NCBI GenBank assembly: GCA_024529925.1
Contig: JAFEUB010000736.1
Coordinates: 1,769,501 to 1,833,500, forward strand
Source: Ophthalmolycus amberensis
Taxonomy: Eukaryota > Chordata > Actinopteri > Perciformes > Zoarcidae
Direction: 5' to 3'
DNA length: 64,000 bases
Shown here: positions 43,801 through 55,617 of the stretch, piece by piece
Position numbering within the stretch: the stretch's first letter is position 1
How the letters are laid out: each line of letters opens with the position of its first letter
Translations under genes and position numbers: made by a program
The notes under the pieces: model-generated
Told to the model about the DNA's origin: nothing
The model's database searches: none
What the model saw: only the letters and a program-made list of their open reading frames with translations

Positions 43801-46402
43801 GAGCTCAATGATGCCAACACAACAAGGTACGATATCGACGGTTCTCTTGCTGTGCTTTAGAGTCATCACTTGATTTGTCAATACAATTGATCGTAGAAGT
43901 CATCGGAAGAGCCTGACTGGATCCGTTTCTCTCCCCCTCCTCCTCCAGGCTTTGCACAGCCTCCGATGGTGAACGGGATGCCTCCGCAGCCTCCTTACTA
44001 CCCGCCAGCTGGATACCAGCCAGGCTACGCGATGCCTGTACCACCACCTCAGCCACAACATGTCTCTCTCCCTTACTCTGTCCCTCCTCCTATACATCCC
44101 ACAGTACCTGCAGGTGTGCCTCCTCAGTACTCCCTCCCCCTTCTCCCCGTCCCTGCTCCCGCTCACATCCTCGCTCCATCGCCTGCACCGGGCACGATGC
44201 CACAGGTAGGACCGAGCCATCAAAACCACATGTGTATGGCATGCGAAAGCAATAATACTTACTATATGTCCTTCCGTCCCTGCAGACTCTTCCTCCTGTA
44301 CCTTTTCCTTCATCAGCTGCAGCACCAGCTCCAGTCCTACCACCACAGAAGAGACGCTTCACAGAGGAGGTGCCAGACGAGAGGAACAGCGGCCTGCTCG
44401 GATACCAGGTGATGAACAGCTCTTCCACCATTACGACGCCTCATTATTCGGCTGGGTTTTTATTTTCCACCCTTCTTTTCTCCACCTTGTTTTGTTTGTA
44501 TGCCTATGCTTTGGCAGTGGGTGACGAGTGACTGTGTATCATCAGCCAATCATTTCCAATCCGTGTCTGGAGCTGCTCTATTTCCTTCCCTGTCTGTGAT
44601 TTATCTAATACCAATTCATCCTTCCTTTCTTCAAATGTTTTAAGTACATCGGTTGAGATGGCATGGCTTGCTGTTTCCCGTTGTTCACTTACAGTTTACC
44701 TGTCTTTCTACTGGTAATGAGGAGTTTCAGAAAAAGGTATTATTAATACTGATGAGCTTAAGTATCTTTCATAATTGCTGGGGAAGTTGTCAGTAATCAG
44801 ACCCGTGGTAAGCTATTCACAAGGACAGTTTTTCTTCTCACTTTAGTGCTGATATAGTTTTAAATATATAGTCATATTAGCTAGTGTTAGGACAGGGTTT
44901 CGTAGAGGATGTGTGCTAATCGCGCCTGTGTGTTTTTCTGCTCATAGCATGGACCCATTCATATGACTAATTTAGGTGCAGGCTTCCCCGTGGGCAGCCC
45001 AGAGGCTACAGGACCCCCACCGCAGAGTCCCTCTGGCCTGCCGAGTGAGAGGGACAGGTACACAGAGTTTTGTTACATTTGTTAAATGAAATATTAATAG
45101 CCTACAAAGACCAGTAGGCAAAGTGAACTCACCCCGGTTCTCTCTGTTTCTCCAGTCGGCAGCTAATGCCTCCACCTCTGCTGCCTGTGAATGGAGTGAG
45201 ACCCAAGATGGAGGAGAGAAGGGCAACGCAAGGCCCCGTGGGTAAGGCCATTAACCTGTGGACTCCCAAATCCCTGCCCAAATCCAAATCTGCAGTTCCT
45301 GACTGTGGACTGTGGCCTTTACAAGCTTAGCCTGGATCTATTCACAGCCTTAATGTAGAGCTGCAAAGAGTAAAATATAAATCCTCTCTTGGGCCACTGG
45401 ACTGTCTAGATTTAAGTTGTTTCACTTGAGATTGAAGAGGAATGTCTGTTACATGAAGGCCAATCGGATGTATCAAGAGGCATAGTTGGTGTTTCTTTGG
45501 TTTAAGTACTGAAGTGTTTGTGGCAGATTAGATAAGTACACTCACTCAGCTTCAAACTGGTCTTTATGCTTCCTGTGATTCTTTCAGGATTCTGCTTATG
45601 TGACTATAAATCCCCAGATAGTGAGGCGGAGCTATGACTCAACATCTTGTGTGCATTGTTCAGTCGTTTGTAAAGAAAAAAAAAAAAGTCGAGTCCACCT
45701 TACCGTCCCATTCTGATGACATCATCAGTGTGGGGTTGTCTGTTTGTTTTCTTTCCTCACTAACGAGAATCTCTCCTGTTTTTGTGTTTTTCTCTTTTTC
45801 CTCTGTGTTCTTCTTCTCTTCCATGTGTCTCTGGGGTGATGCTGGATTCTGATTGGGGGTGGGGCACGACTCGTCCTGTGACGCTGTCCTCCCGCTCGAT
45901 TGGACGGCCACGATACTGTCGCTCCCCACCAACCAATGGCTGCTTTCAAATGGCTGCCCCCCTCCTCTACTCTTCTGACAAACTATGATTTGAATCTATT
46001 AACTATTTGTTTCTCCCAAAATGTGTTACGAATAATTAACTTGTACCTGTCCTATTTGAAACATGTTGCCGCTGTTTTTCGGTGTTTTTTCTCTCTCTCT
46101 CTCCCTTTCTCCCCAAATGTCCCACCTCTTCTTTTTGTCTGCATGCTTCCCCGTTTCTTCTTTCAGAGCACTCAGGGAAGCGATTGAAAACTGGTTTGGT
46201 GGCGTACACCGGCGACTCTTCAGATGAAGATGAAGACCACTTAGCCTCCAAAGCCTCAGGGCCAGGTAACCCTGGGACAGTTCCCCCCACCGCCGCAGGC
46301 TGGGCACAGGCCTACCGCTGCCCTCCTCCACCACCCACTCGAGCTAAAACACAGCCACAGCAGCAGCAGCAGCAGTCTATGCCTTTCTGGATGGCACCCT
46401 AA
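40859..46402 (+). CDS. khdc4: KH domain-containing protein 4 (BLOM7), splicing cofactor
   Basis: RNA-binding nuclear protein that works with the Prp19/CDC5L and SNEV spliceosome machinery (family knowledge). Fourteen coding exons, all in phase: 40859-40887, 41297-41474, 41682-41810, 41913-41992, 42083-42135, 42236-42411, 42575-42786, 42932-42992, 43766-43826, 43949-44205, 44286-44408, 44948-45057, 45156-45241 and 46167-46402. They total 1,791 nt, giving 596 residues. Signatures: GRRSKWDQPGPG near the start; ALDAAAAVAAKINAML; KSKDDLVVAEVEIND-like segment with CRNLLTRGQTQDE; first KH region about 90-170; second KH-like region about 225-310 with VEGPGCSYLQHIQ and FLRGKGSGC; Pro/Tyr-rich stretch 330-450; and C-terminal TGDSSDEDEDH, a short Gln run, SMPFWMAP. 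Donors of exons 3 (GTCATT) and 5 (GTCCGT) are weak but phase-exact. Human KHDC4 is of similar length. Confidence 0.95.
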
Positions 46403-46907
46403 AACAGGAAAAACTTCCTCAGTGCTTTGTGCCGAGTCTTACAAGATCTTCACCCAAACTGAGCCTGTGTTTCTCCATCACTCATCACATGGATGACTCT
46501 TAACAGCTACGTGTTGGTTGCAGCATAATCTTAGTGCTTCGGTCCAAATGGACTAACTTGTGTTTTCTTACTTTTCTTTTGGTGCACACATTATAGTTTG
46601 AAGATGAACATTTGCAGGACTGATACTCAAGCTATTTTGTGGATGTATAGATGGTCAGACGAGCGACATTCTGCCTCCAGTTTGATTTGGAATGGTTTGA
46701 AAACAGATGCCAGGTGAAGAGTTTGAATATTGTATTGTCACAAGGCAATGATCACTGACCACTTTCCGTTTAATCCCGAGTACAGCTTTTTGTACTTTGT
46801 CCCCTTTCCAAGTCACTGACATCATCCTTTCCTATTCTGATCTTTTTGTACAGATCATATTGGACTAATACGTAGTAAACCTATTGGATTTATTCATGCT
46901 TTTATGA

Positions 46908-46917
46908 AATAAATAAA
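46908..46917 (+). terminator. khdc4: khdc4 polyadenylation signal
   Basis: Two overlapping AATAAA hexamers (46908-46913 and 46912-46917) about 500 nt after the stop codon, followed by a GT-rich stretch. Only about 260 bp separates this from the opposing ndufv1 poly(A) signal. Confidence 0.75.
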
Positions 46918-47176
46918 CTTAATTTATTGCAGTGTTTGAGCTTGTGATTCTTCCTACATTTTACCTTTTTAAGTCTGTTTTGCATATTTCATCACATCTG
47001 CCAAATGATTAGCTGTCAACAGTTCTGCCTTCCAACACACATCGTGGATCGAGTGACAACCTTGCTGCAGAATTTATATGACAAATAATAGACCACTCAT
47101 TCTCTGACGGACATTTTTGAAAAACATGCGGCCTGTAAAGGTTTTGCAATGATGGCGAATTTGAACTTGAAATACA

Positions 47177-47182
47177 TTTATT
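47177..47182 (-). terminator. ndufv1: ndufv1 polyadenylation signal
   Basis: TTTATT on plus (AATAAA on the gene strand), 95 nt past the stop codon at 47277-47279. Confidence 0.6.
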
Positions 47183-48525
47183 TTTAAGCAGTAACACTGC
47201 TACACAGTGCCGTGTAACAATGAGCTATTACTACTGTTATGAAGGACTGAATGCCGACATGAACACCTGCACAGTTTCAGATCATCTCGATCGCTGGCTC
47301 TCTTGGAGGGTTTTTCTTGTTATACTGAGCGATGCGGCTCTCCATGACCGGCCGGAAGTGGCGGATCAGTCCCTGCAGTTACAAAAGGGTGAAGAGAAAC
47401 AAAAGTTCTTGTTGAAATGTAAATTTGAACTTCTTTCATTGACAGCTTCATGTTTTGGAGACTGGTTTAAAAAAAAAAAATAAGAATCCAGAGATGTCAC
47501 CTGCACGGGCCAAGCTGCTCCGTCCCCCAGGGCACAGATGGTGTGTCCCTCTATCTGCTTGTTTAGCTCCCAGATCATATCAATCTCTGAAGCTGCTGCT
47601 TCTCCTCGAACAAACCTCCACATTATTTTATCCATCCAGTCGACTCCTGAGGGAGGACAAACGGAGGAACCGGGAATACAGTAGAGAGAAATATTCACAC
47701 TGAAGAGCACCCTTAAACTTTGAGCAATGTTTTGACCAAACACAGATTGTGGTAAATACACACATCAAGGGAATTTACAATACTTTCCATTTTGTTTTTT
47801 TATACTTATTAATACTAATCTTAGGTAAGTTAAATATTGAATGAAGGGCTTTAACTTGTACCAGAGTATTTATTTTTCCTATAATAAAGTAATATGTGTT
47901 ATGTAGTTAAAGCTTAAACGACCTCAAGAAGACTACAAAGAGACACAAAACAACTTCTAAGAGACGAGAAACCACTATAAAAAGGGTAAAACATCTATAA
48001 AGTCAAGTGTCATGCTCTGATGTAGGAGAGGTGGTGGGGCCTGTTAAATGTCGGTGCCCAGGGGCCCATTGTCTCACACCGTCCGTGCAGTTCCTTACCC
48101 TCTCTGCAGGGGGTGCACTGGCCACAGCTCTCGTGTTTGTAGAACTCAACCAACCGTGCGATGGCTCTGATCACGTCAGTCTGGAGGAAAAATACAATTC
48201 TCAGATGCGTCTCTCCAGACGGATTCTTACTGAAGCTGCAGTGTATTTTCTTATCTACATCTTTCGGGGATCTGTTTACCGATTTATCCAGGACTATGAT
48301 GGCAGCTGTTCCCAGCGCAGTCTCTGCACGGACCAGGTCATCGAAATCCATCAAAACATCATCGCACACATGCTGAGGGATGATGGGAGTGGAGGACCCC
48401 CCTGGGATCACTCCTAATAGGTTGTCCCAGCCGCCCCTCACTCCTCCTACACCAACCGCACAAGAGGAGAGAGGAAGTCATGTCAGCATCTCGTATATAA
48501 ACCAGCATCAACACAGCGGTGGACT

Positions 48526-48698
<173 letters not shown>

Positions 48699-48911
48699 TT
48701 CTATTAGCTCCCGTAGAGGAATAGACATCTCTTCCTCCACCGTGCATGGTGTGTTCACGTGACCGGAGACGTTGAACAGCTTCGTCCCAGAGTTCCTCTC
48801 CCTCCCAAAGCTGGCGAACCAAGCGCCGCCTCGACGACAGATCGCGGGCGCCACAGCAACCGTCTCCACATTGGAGACTGTCGTTGGGCATCCAAACACA
48901 GCTTGAGGTGT

Positions 48912-49690
48912 TGAGGCAAGGCAAGGCAAGTTTATTTGTATAGCACATTTCAACAACAAGGTAATTCAAAGTGCTTCACATAAAACCATTAAAAGCATCA
49001 AAACACAAGGCAAAAGAAAAGGAGATTTCAAAAACAATTAAAAAACAGTGTAAGAAATAAAATGCAGTAGTAAATTGCAGAAATGCAGGAAATTGATTAA
49101 TATATTATTTGAACGTGGTTCAATTAAAGGCAGCAGCAAACAGAAAGGTCTTCAATCTTGATTTAAATGAGCTGAGGGTCTCAGCAGACCTGCAGCTTTC
49201 TGGGACTTTGTTCCAGATATGTGGAGCAGAAAAACTGAACGCTGCTTCTCCGTGTTTAGTTCTGACTCTGGGAACAGAAAGTAGACCGGTCCCAGACGAC
49301 CTGAGGGGTCGGGATGGTTCATATGGTAGCAGCAGATCAGAGATGTATTTTGGTCCCAAACCATTCAGTGCTTTGTAAACCAACAGCAGGATTTTAAAGT
49401 CAATTCTTTGTTGGACAGGAAGCCAGTGCAAAGACCTCAGAACTGGAGTGATGTGGTCCACCCTCCTGGTCTTAGTGAGGACTCGCGCTGCAGCGTTCTG
49501 AATCAGCTGCAGCTTTCTGACGGATTTTTTACAGAGACCTGTAAACACACCGTTACAGTAGTCCAGTCTGCTGAAGATAAATGCGTGGACAAGTTTTTCC
49601 AAATCCTGTTGAGACATAAGTCCTCTATGACCATCTTGAGGGATGAAGGATGAAGAGCTGTAATTACAACACAATTGTGTAGTTCCTTAA
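48912..49690 (-). mobile_element. 5'-truncated L2-clade LINE
   Basis: The minus strand carries an open frame (49120-49674) with the C-terminal reverse-transcriptase signature of L2/CR1-like elements: RLDYCNGVFTGL, LQLIQNAAARVLTKT, HITPVLRSLHWLPVQQRIDFKI, and a tail FSFSAPHIWNKVPESCR. Its 3' UTR, read on plus, is AAGTTTATTTGTATAGCAC and AAGTGCTTCACATAAA, and it ends in three TTGCC/GGCAA units at 48912-48926. It lacks the endonuclease and most of the polymerase, so it is a dead insertion. It sits in ndufv1 intron 5, its 3' tail only about 10 bases from the exon-6 acceptor. No clear target-site duplication. Right edge approximate. Confidence 0.85.
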
Positions 49691-50724
49691 ACCATAATTA
49701 ACTCCAGTAGGAAACCAGATGTATGAGGCTGTGGTGCTTTTACCTCACCTATGTCTGCAGGAAATGGCGGCTTGAGTCTGGGTTTCCCTTGTTTGCCCTC
49801 AAGAGACTCGATGAGGGCCGTCTCCTCCCCGCAGATGTAGGCTCCGGCCCCCCGCATCACAAACACATCAAAGTCAAACCCAGAGCCACAGGCGTTCTTA
49901 CCTATCAGCCCCGCTTTGTATGCCTCATTAATAGCCACCTGTTTATAGAGTAAGAAACAAACAGCATGAATCACACAGCATCTATGGATTGACGAGTCAC
50001 CCATCTGGGCCTTTGTGTACCTGCAGATTTGAGGACTCATTGTAAAACTCTCCTCTGATGTAGATGTACGCAGCACGAGCGCCCATGGCTCTCCCAGCGA
50101 TCAGGCAGCCTTCTATTAACTTATGAGGGTCGTGACGCATTATCTCACGGTGTTTACACATCCCAGGCTCCCCCTCATCAGCATTCACCACCAGGTACTT
50201 AGGTCTAAGGACACAGGGAAGAAGGAAACACTCAATACACCGATAGGCTGCACTAGAGTGTCATTGCCGGTGTGAGTGATGCTAAAGTGTTTCTTTCCTT
50301 CTCCTACCTGCCGTCACTTGGTTTGATCATGAAGCTCCACTTCATGCCGGTGGGGAAGCCTGCTCCTCCTCGGCCACGAAGCCCTGAGATCTTCACCTCA
50401 TTTAAGATCCAGCCCGATCCCTTCAGCATGATTCTCCTTTGTCTTGTACCAGTCTCCTCGTCTGAGTGACCCCTTGAGTCTGTTAAGAAGAGAGAGAGAG
50501 ATGAACAAGGACGTCGACAGAGTTTCAGGTCATTGAAGACTGGGAGAATAGTTGTTTTTCTTCTTTTATGTTTTTACCTCCAGTCATGCCGGCCATATAA
50601 GTTGGTGAATATCCTGTCTTCGTCACTCAGAGGACCGAATGTGGTCTTTTTTGGCTTCAGCTGGTGAGAGAGAGAGAGAGAAGATAAAAGAGAAGTGTGG
50701 AAATTAGAGATGTCATCACTTAAG

Positions 50725-51030
50725 GGCTGAAACCATTGTTTTCATTATTGATCGATAATGAAATGATTAATAATTTTGTATATATAATGTCAGAAATGAG
50801 TTAAAACTCCAAGGGGACTTCTCCAAATATCTATGTTGTACGTCCAAACAGTCCAAAGATGTTCAGTTTATTCATGTTTATGAAAAAGTAAAAACATCAA
50901 ATTGTCACATCTGAGAAGCTGGAACCAACCATTTTTGGGTATTTTTGCTGAGAAATGACTTAAATGATTATTCAATCATAGTTAGCACTTCATTTTCAGT
51001 TGATCAAATAATCGTTGCAGCTCTAAATCA
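50725..51030 (+). repeat. copy of the CTGCAACTAACGATTA repeat family, in ndufv1 intron 1
   Basis: GGGCTGAAACCATTG, CATTATTGATCGATAATG, CCAAAGATGTTCAGTTTA, TCACATCTGAGAAGCTGG, and TTGATCAAATAATCGTTGCAGCTCT at the end. Its near-inverted ends (GGGCTG.AAC / GTTGCAGCTCT) suggest a terminal-inverted-repeat element. Confidence 0.65.
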
Positions 51031-51810
51031 CTTATGTAATTACAATGCTGACATGATAGTGAAATCTAGAATGAATATAAATGAAAAATGATTCGAATTT
51101 CAGAGGCCTCATATATTTTGTTTCACATGTCGATATGTGGAATTTTGTGCTCCGACTCTGGAAATGTGCATCTTTAGAGTATATGTGAATTAGTAAAACT
51201 TATTTCTGTGAATTGTCTAAATTTGGGTCGTTTAAAATTCATGGTTAAAATGTTTTTAACCGTTTTAAAATCACCACTGTATGTTAAAAGAAATGAAATC
51301 ACTTTGTGACAACGTCTGAGATCACAGTCACCAAACTGACCCGAATACCTCAAAATAAAAATATGAAAATAACATTGAAGTAATGTGGCTGGTGGGACTC
51401 ACAAAGCATATTGAAATCACTTTCTGTAATATAAATACATTTTCCAGAACATGGGATGTGGTAATGACATGTTTAAACATTTAATTAAATATAGTATACC
51501 CCTTTAATACTTTGTGATCACAAACACTTAAAGGAAACCTAAACTCCATTAGAATCGTCATATACATACACTTATATACCTGTCGCATCTTTTTATATCA
51601 TATACAACAATGGGAAAATACTTAAGTCCAAACACCGGTTGACACAAAATAGCTAAATAAAGAATATCATGTTTAGCTCTGTAGGCTAATCTCCTTATTA
51701 CTTGCTGCGTGTCAAAAATGTGGCATGCCTGTATTTGAAAGTAAAAATGTAGGTCAGTGTGCTGAGTTGTAGAGTGCAGTGCGTGTGTTGCGGTGTGCAT
51801 GCAGGCCTAC
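51031..51810. other. rest of ndufv1 intron 1, nothing recognised
   Basis: AT-rich DNA between the repeat copy and the first exon; no exon or repeat that I recognise. Confidence 0.4.
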
Positions 51811-51894
51811 CTGCGACAGGGCTGCAGTGCTGTAGGTCAGACGCGGAGCGACATGACACGCCACAGCGCCTCTCAGCATCCGCCGAGGCAGCAT

Positions 51895-53023
51895 CCTGCA
51901 GGAGACGGACACCTCCAACCCTCTTTAAACACGTTTATACCCCCAAAGCCTTTTCTGCCCACAGTCTCCGTTTGACTTCTAGTGCAATCAAATCGATTTC
52001 TGAAACGGAGCTCCAGTGTGGACCTGCTGGTTCAGCTTAATTAAAAACTAAGAGGATTAACTAACGAACTACGTCACATCCTATCCCAGCTGCCCGTGCG
52101 GCTCCTAACAGGTACCCAATCTTTCAGGTGCACACACACCCACTTAATTAATTGTTGAGTATCAGGACCACGACTAGACGCCATCATAAGGGACTTTGTG
52201 CATGATTTACAGGCTTATAAATGGATTGTTAACGTGAAGTTAACCACTAAATATATCAAAGGTCCACAACTAGTCATTGATTAACCCATGTGACAACAGG
52301 CCTTTTTCACAGCAGACATTTTGACTTGTCATAGAGGAAAAGTACAGGTGTTACAGGCCTGTTCTTTTCCTTCTGGGACATGTCAGAATGGTAGCTGTGA
52401 AAAAGGCCTACTTCTTTCCATTATTGGTGTATGTGTAGAGATACAGATACTATTTAGTGTGCCAGAAGATGTATTTCAAATACAGTATGCAAGCCAGCAT
52501 GCTTTTCTGGCTACTCTGACCCACAGTCCTTTGTGCAGCAGATATATGAACAAGAGGGTCAAGTTTAAGGTGCCATGTTATGACGAAGTAGAATACATAC
52601 TGCATGCAACAGTACGCACTTTGTAAGGGCAGCTGCAGTATGTACTAAAAGTGAAAACAAAAATATCCAATTTGGAACACAGTCAGTGTGTTTAAGATTA
52701 AGAAAGCAGTAGTGGGCAGTCCAAAAAACTATGGGGTATTTTAAGATGTTTCAATTTAAAGAATATATTCTACTTTCAAGGGGGGGGGGGGGGGGGCTAG
52801 CATTAATAGAGATGTATGTAAATCTAAGTTTACTGCTTCAGAGTCATATTATCTTAACTATAGTTTGTCCACCAGAGAGCACAAGTCAACTGTAAAATGT
52901 TCCTCTGCACACATGTTGGCAGCTCTTTAATTACCAAATCAACTTTTTACTGAAGCCCTGAAAGAGTGGTTTTTGTAATAGAAATCAATAACAGAAACAT
53001 GGAAAAGATCAAGCTTAGATATC
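51895..53023. other. ndufv1 upstream and intergenic
   Basis: A minus-strand ATGTGACGTAGTTCG (CRE-like TGACGTAG) near 52065-52079 may be part of the ndufv1 promoter. The stretch at about 52500-52680 has CAGTATGTACTAAAAG / GAATACATACTGCATG motifs typical of dispersed fish repeats. A G17 run is at 52780-52796. No gene seen. Confidence 0.35.
52780..52796. repeat. G17 homopolymer
   Basis: Seventeen consecutive G on plus. Two similar runs lie in the window: G16 at 54645-54660 and C14 at 59000-59013. Confidence 0.95.
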
Positions 53024-55617
53024 TTTATTTTCTTTACATTAACTGAAACAAATGATGGGAAAATGAATTCATATCTCTGAGAAGGTTCCACTAAAAACGG
53101 AAAGACAAAAGTGTATCCCTGATAGCGGGGTCTCTACACAGACCGGACCCCATGTCCCTTCACCAAAGCCAAGAAAACAAACCGCTCACATAGAAACACA
53201 CACTTCACAGCTGGCATCAGTTAACCCTCGTTCATTCACAAAGCTCCGACCGGGAGCACCAACACCCTCCATGAACAAGACCAACCGTCATATACTGATA
53301 TTCCAGTAGGACTAGTTCCAGTAAGGCCAGTAGTTTACTGTCATGCCTATTATTTACCGATTTCTTTATCCCACAATAGGTTTAATTCATTCGGTTCTCA
53401 ACTGTCAAATGATAAGAAATCTACAAAACCTCTTATTTTCATTCATGTTTGCACATACAAGGATTACAGACACTTTAATAACATACATATTTTAACATAT
53501 CCTTATATATATATATATAACTTTCCATTTTCTTTTTACTATTTATTTATTAAGTCAAATTCCTTGCAAGTGCAAACACACTTGGCAATGAACCATTTCT
53601 GATTGTGAAACTGCTGGCCTTATACCTTCATGAAGAGAGCCAATCACCTGACAGCACCAAACAATTGCTTCCCATTTTATATAATCACTTAGTGCATTGC
53701 TCAAGAATTCCTGAGAGTAGTTGCAGCACAAAAAGAAATAAAAATTCTAAGGCAACTTCATCCCAATATATATCATATTGACTATTAATTCTGTACTACT
53801 ATGCAGGAGGAAGAGTATTCAATGTATGCAGGTTTTAAAGAAGTATTTCAATCACAATCTTAAACGTTATCGAGTGAGTTAATGGACTAGATATGGAAGG
53901 TCAGACAAAAAGGCTTGAAGCTCTCAAATCTCAGTGCAAATAAACTACAAAAAAAAAAAAAAATTAAAATATTTACTACACAAGGAGCGGATAGGCCAGT
54001 ACAGCGCGACTGCTACAGCATGTTCTGTCTGCATGGGTTTCAAGAGAATTGGGAATAAAAAGACAACTGCCGTTGTTTAAAGCCATTAATGATTGCATCA
54101 CACACACACACACTGCGAAAGGCCTTAATGTACTGGTCCCGGGAAAGCATGACGAAACTAAAAAGGGTTTTGGTCAAAGACGGATTAACTCAAACGGATG
54201 ACGGCCCCTTTAGACACAGCGGTGGCCGATCTATCAGAACTGCCATGTTAACATGTGATACAGTACTATACATGTTAAATAACAGAAAAGCATGCTGAAA
54301 ACTGTCAACCAAAGTCATTTTGTGTTCCAGTTACATCAAAAAGGTTTTCAACCCCCTGACTTTTTCCTCGCTCGGTTCCCGTCTCTTAACCCCGGATGGA
54401 ATGTGCCTGTATTATTGCAGTACCTGACAGGGTTTAATGTGCAAAGGATGCATTCGAGGAAGAATCGCCCAAAACAAGACAAGCAGCCCATAAGAAAAGG
54501 CGGTAAGTCACATGGAGATGTTGAGTCAAAATCTTTAGCGCAATGCAACTTGTGATCTGTGTCCCCTCCTTGGATTTGGTCTCACAAAAGAGTTTCAGCA
54601 GAAGAACCATAATAAATAACAATAAATAAATAAGTACAGAAAAAGGGGGGGGGGGGGGGGCATCTCATTCATCCCCTCACCTTTTTGCCCCTTTTCTATT
54701 TTTTTTTCTTTTCAAACAAGGAACCTAAATGAGCGCATTGGAAGAAATCCACAGCCTTTGGGAAAAGAAGAATCGTCTTCAACATAAACTCATCGACCCG
54801 GACTTTGTCTCTTTTGGTCAGGCATTTAACACAGAGCTCCACGGCCCTGAAACACTCAAACATGGAAGCAGATTCTCTCTCATGGCTTTCAAAACCGTTG
54901 GGAAGAGTCTTCTCTTCAAACCCAACATTGGCTACAATTCACCTCTCTCCTCTCCTGTTAACTCAGGATATAAGAAAACAGTTCAACTAAAAATCTTTGG
55001 TTTAAGCACCAACTCAAAGCAGAGATTACCACTAACAAGAAAAGACAGAACGAACATTATTGCTCTCAATGTACAGAATGAGTTTGATTCATTACACTGC
55101 GTTTCCACTGATAACCACCAGAGGACAGCGGGCACACAAACTCATTGTTGTGATCTAGGTGATATGACTTCTGAATTGCACCTGAATCAATACATTTAAT
55201 ATTGTATCTACAATCTAACATCTTCAAAGTTCCCTTCATGTTGCAGCTCTGGATTTTAGTTTGCATAGAGAAAAGCATCCCAGTTCCCACACACTCAACG
55301 CACTCAACACACGCACGTCCAGCTAGACAAATCAAACAGCTCAAAACTGAAGTACACGAAATTAAACAGCAAACGAGAAATAAAATCTAAAAGACAAATG
55401 AAATAAAAACGCAAAGAGCCAGAAGACAAACATTTAAAATATCTAAGAAAACCCGTTTTCCATTTTTTTTCTTTTAATATCATTTAGTTGTTTTTATTTT
55501 GTAAGCGCTCTCTATGTGGGAGCAGCAGGTCATTAGTCCAGCCACCTGAGTGAGATTTTTTACTGTGGATGCTCAACCACACATACACACACACACGCAC
55601 ACACACCCTCTTTTCTA
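53024..55617 (-). other. zbtb7b: 3' UTR of zbtb7b with poly(A) signal
   Basis: Non-coding DNA directly after the zbtb7b stop. The last plausible AATAAA on the gene strand is at 53024-53029 (TTTATT on plus), giving a 3' UTR of about 2.6 kb; earlier signals could be used too. It contains a G16 run at 54645-54660 (C16 in the transcript). Transcript extent is inferred. Confidence 0.45.

Noticed and set aside
48903..49640. Direct repeat CTTGAGG as an L2 target-site duplication
   Set aside because: The right copy lies within the element's apparent coding part, and seven bases can match by chance.
49120..49674. 184-codon open frame on minus
   Set aside because: It is the remnant reverse-transcriptase C-terminus of the L2 LINE, not a host gene.
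54729..55199. Plus-strand open frame of 156 codons starting MSALEEIHSLWEKK
   Set aside because: It lies antisense inside the zbtb7b 3' UTR, has no promoter or splice context, and shows no recognisable domain. Most likely chance.
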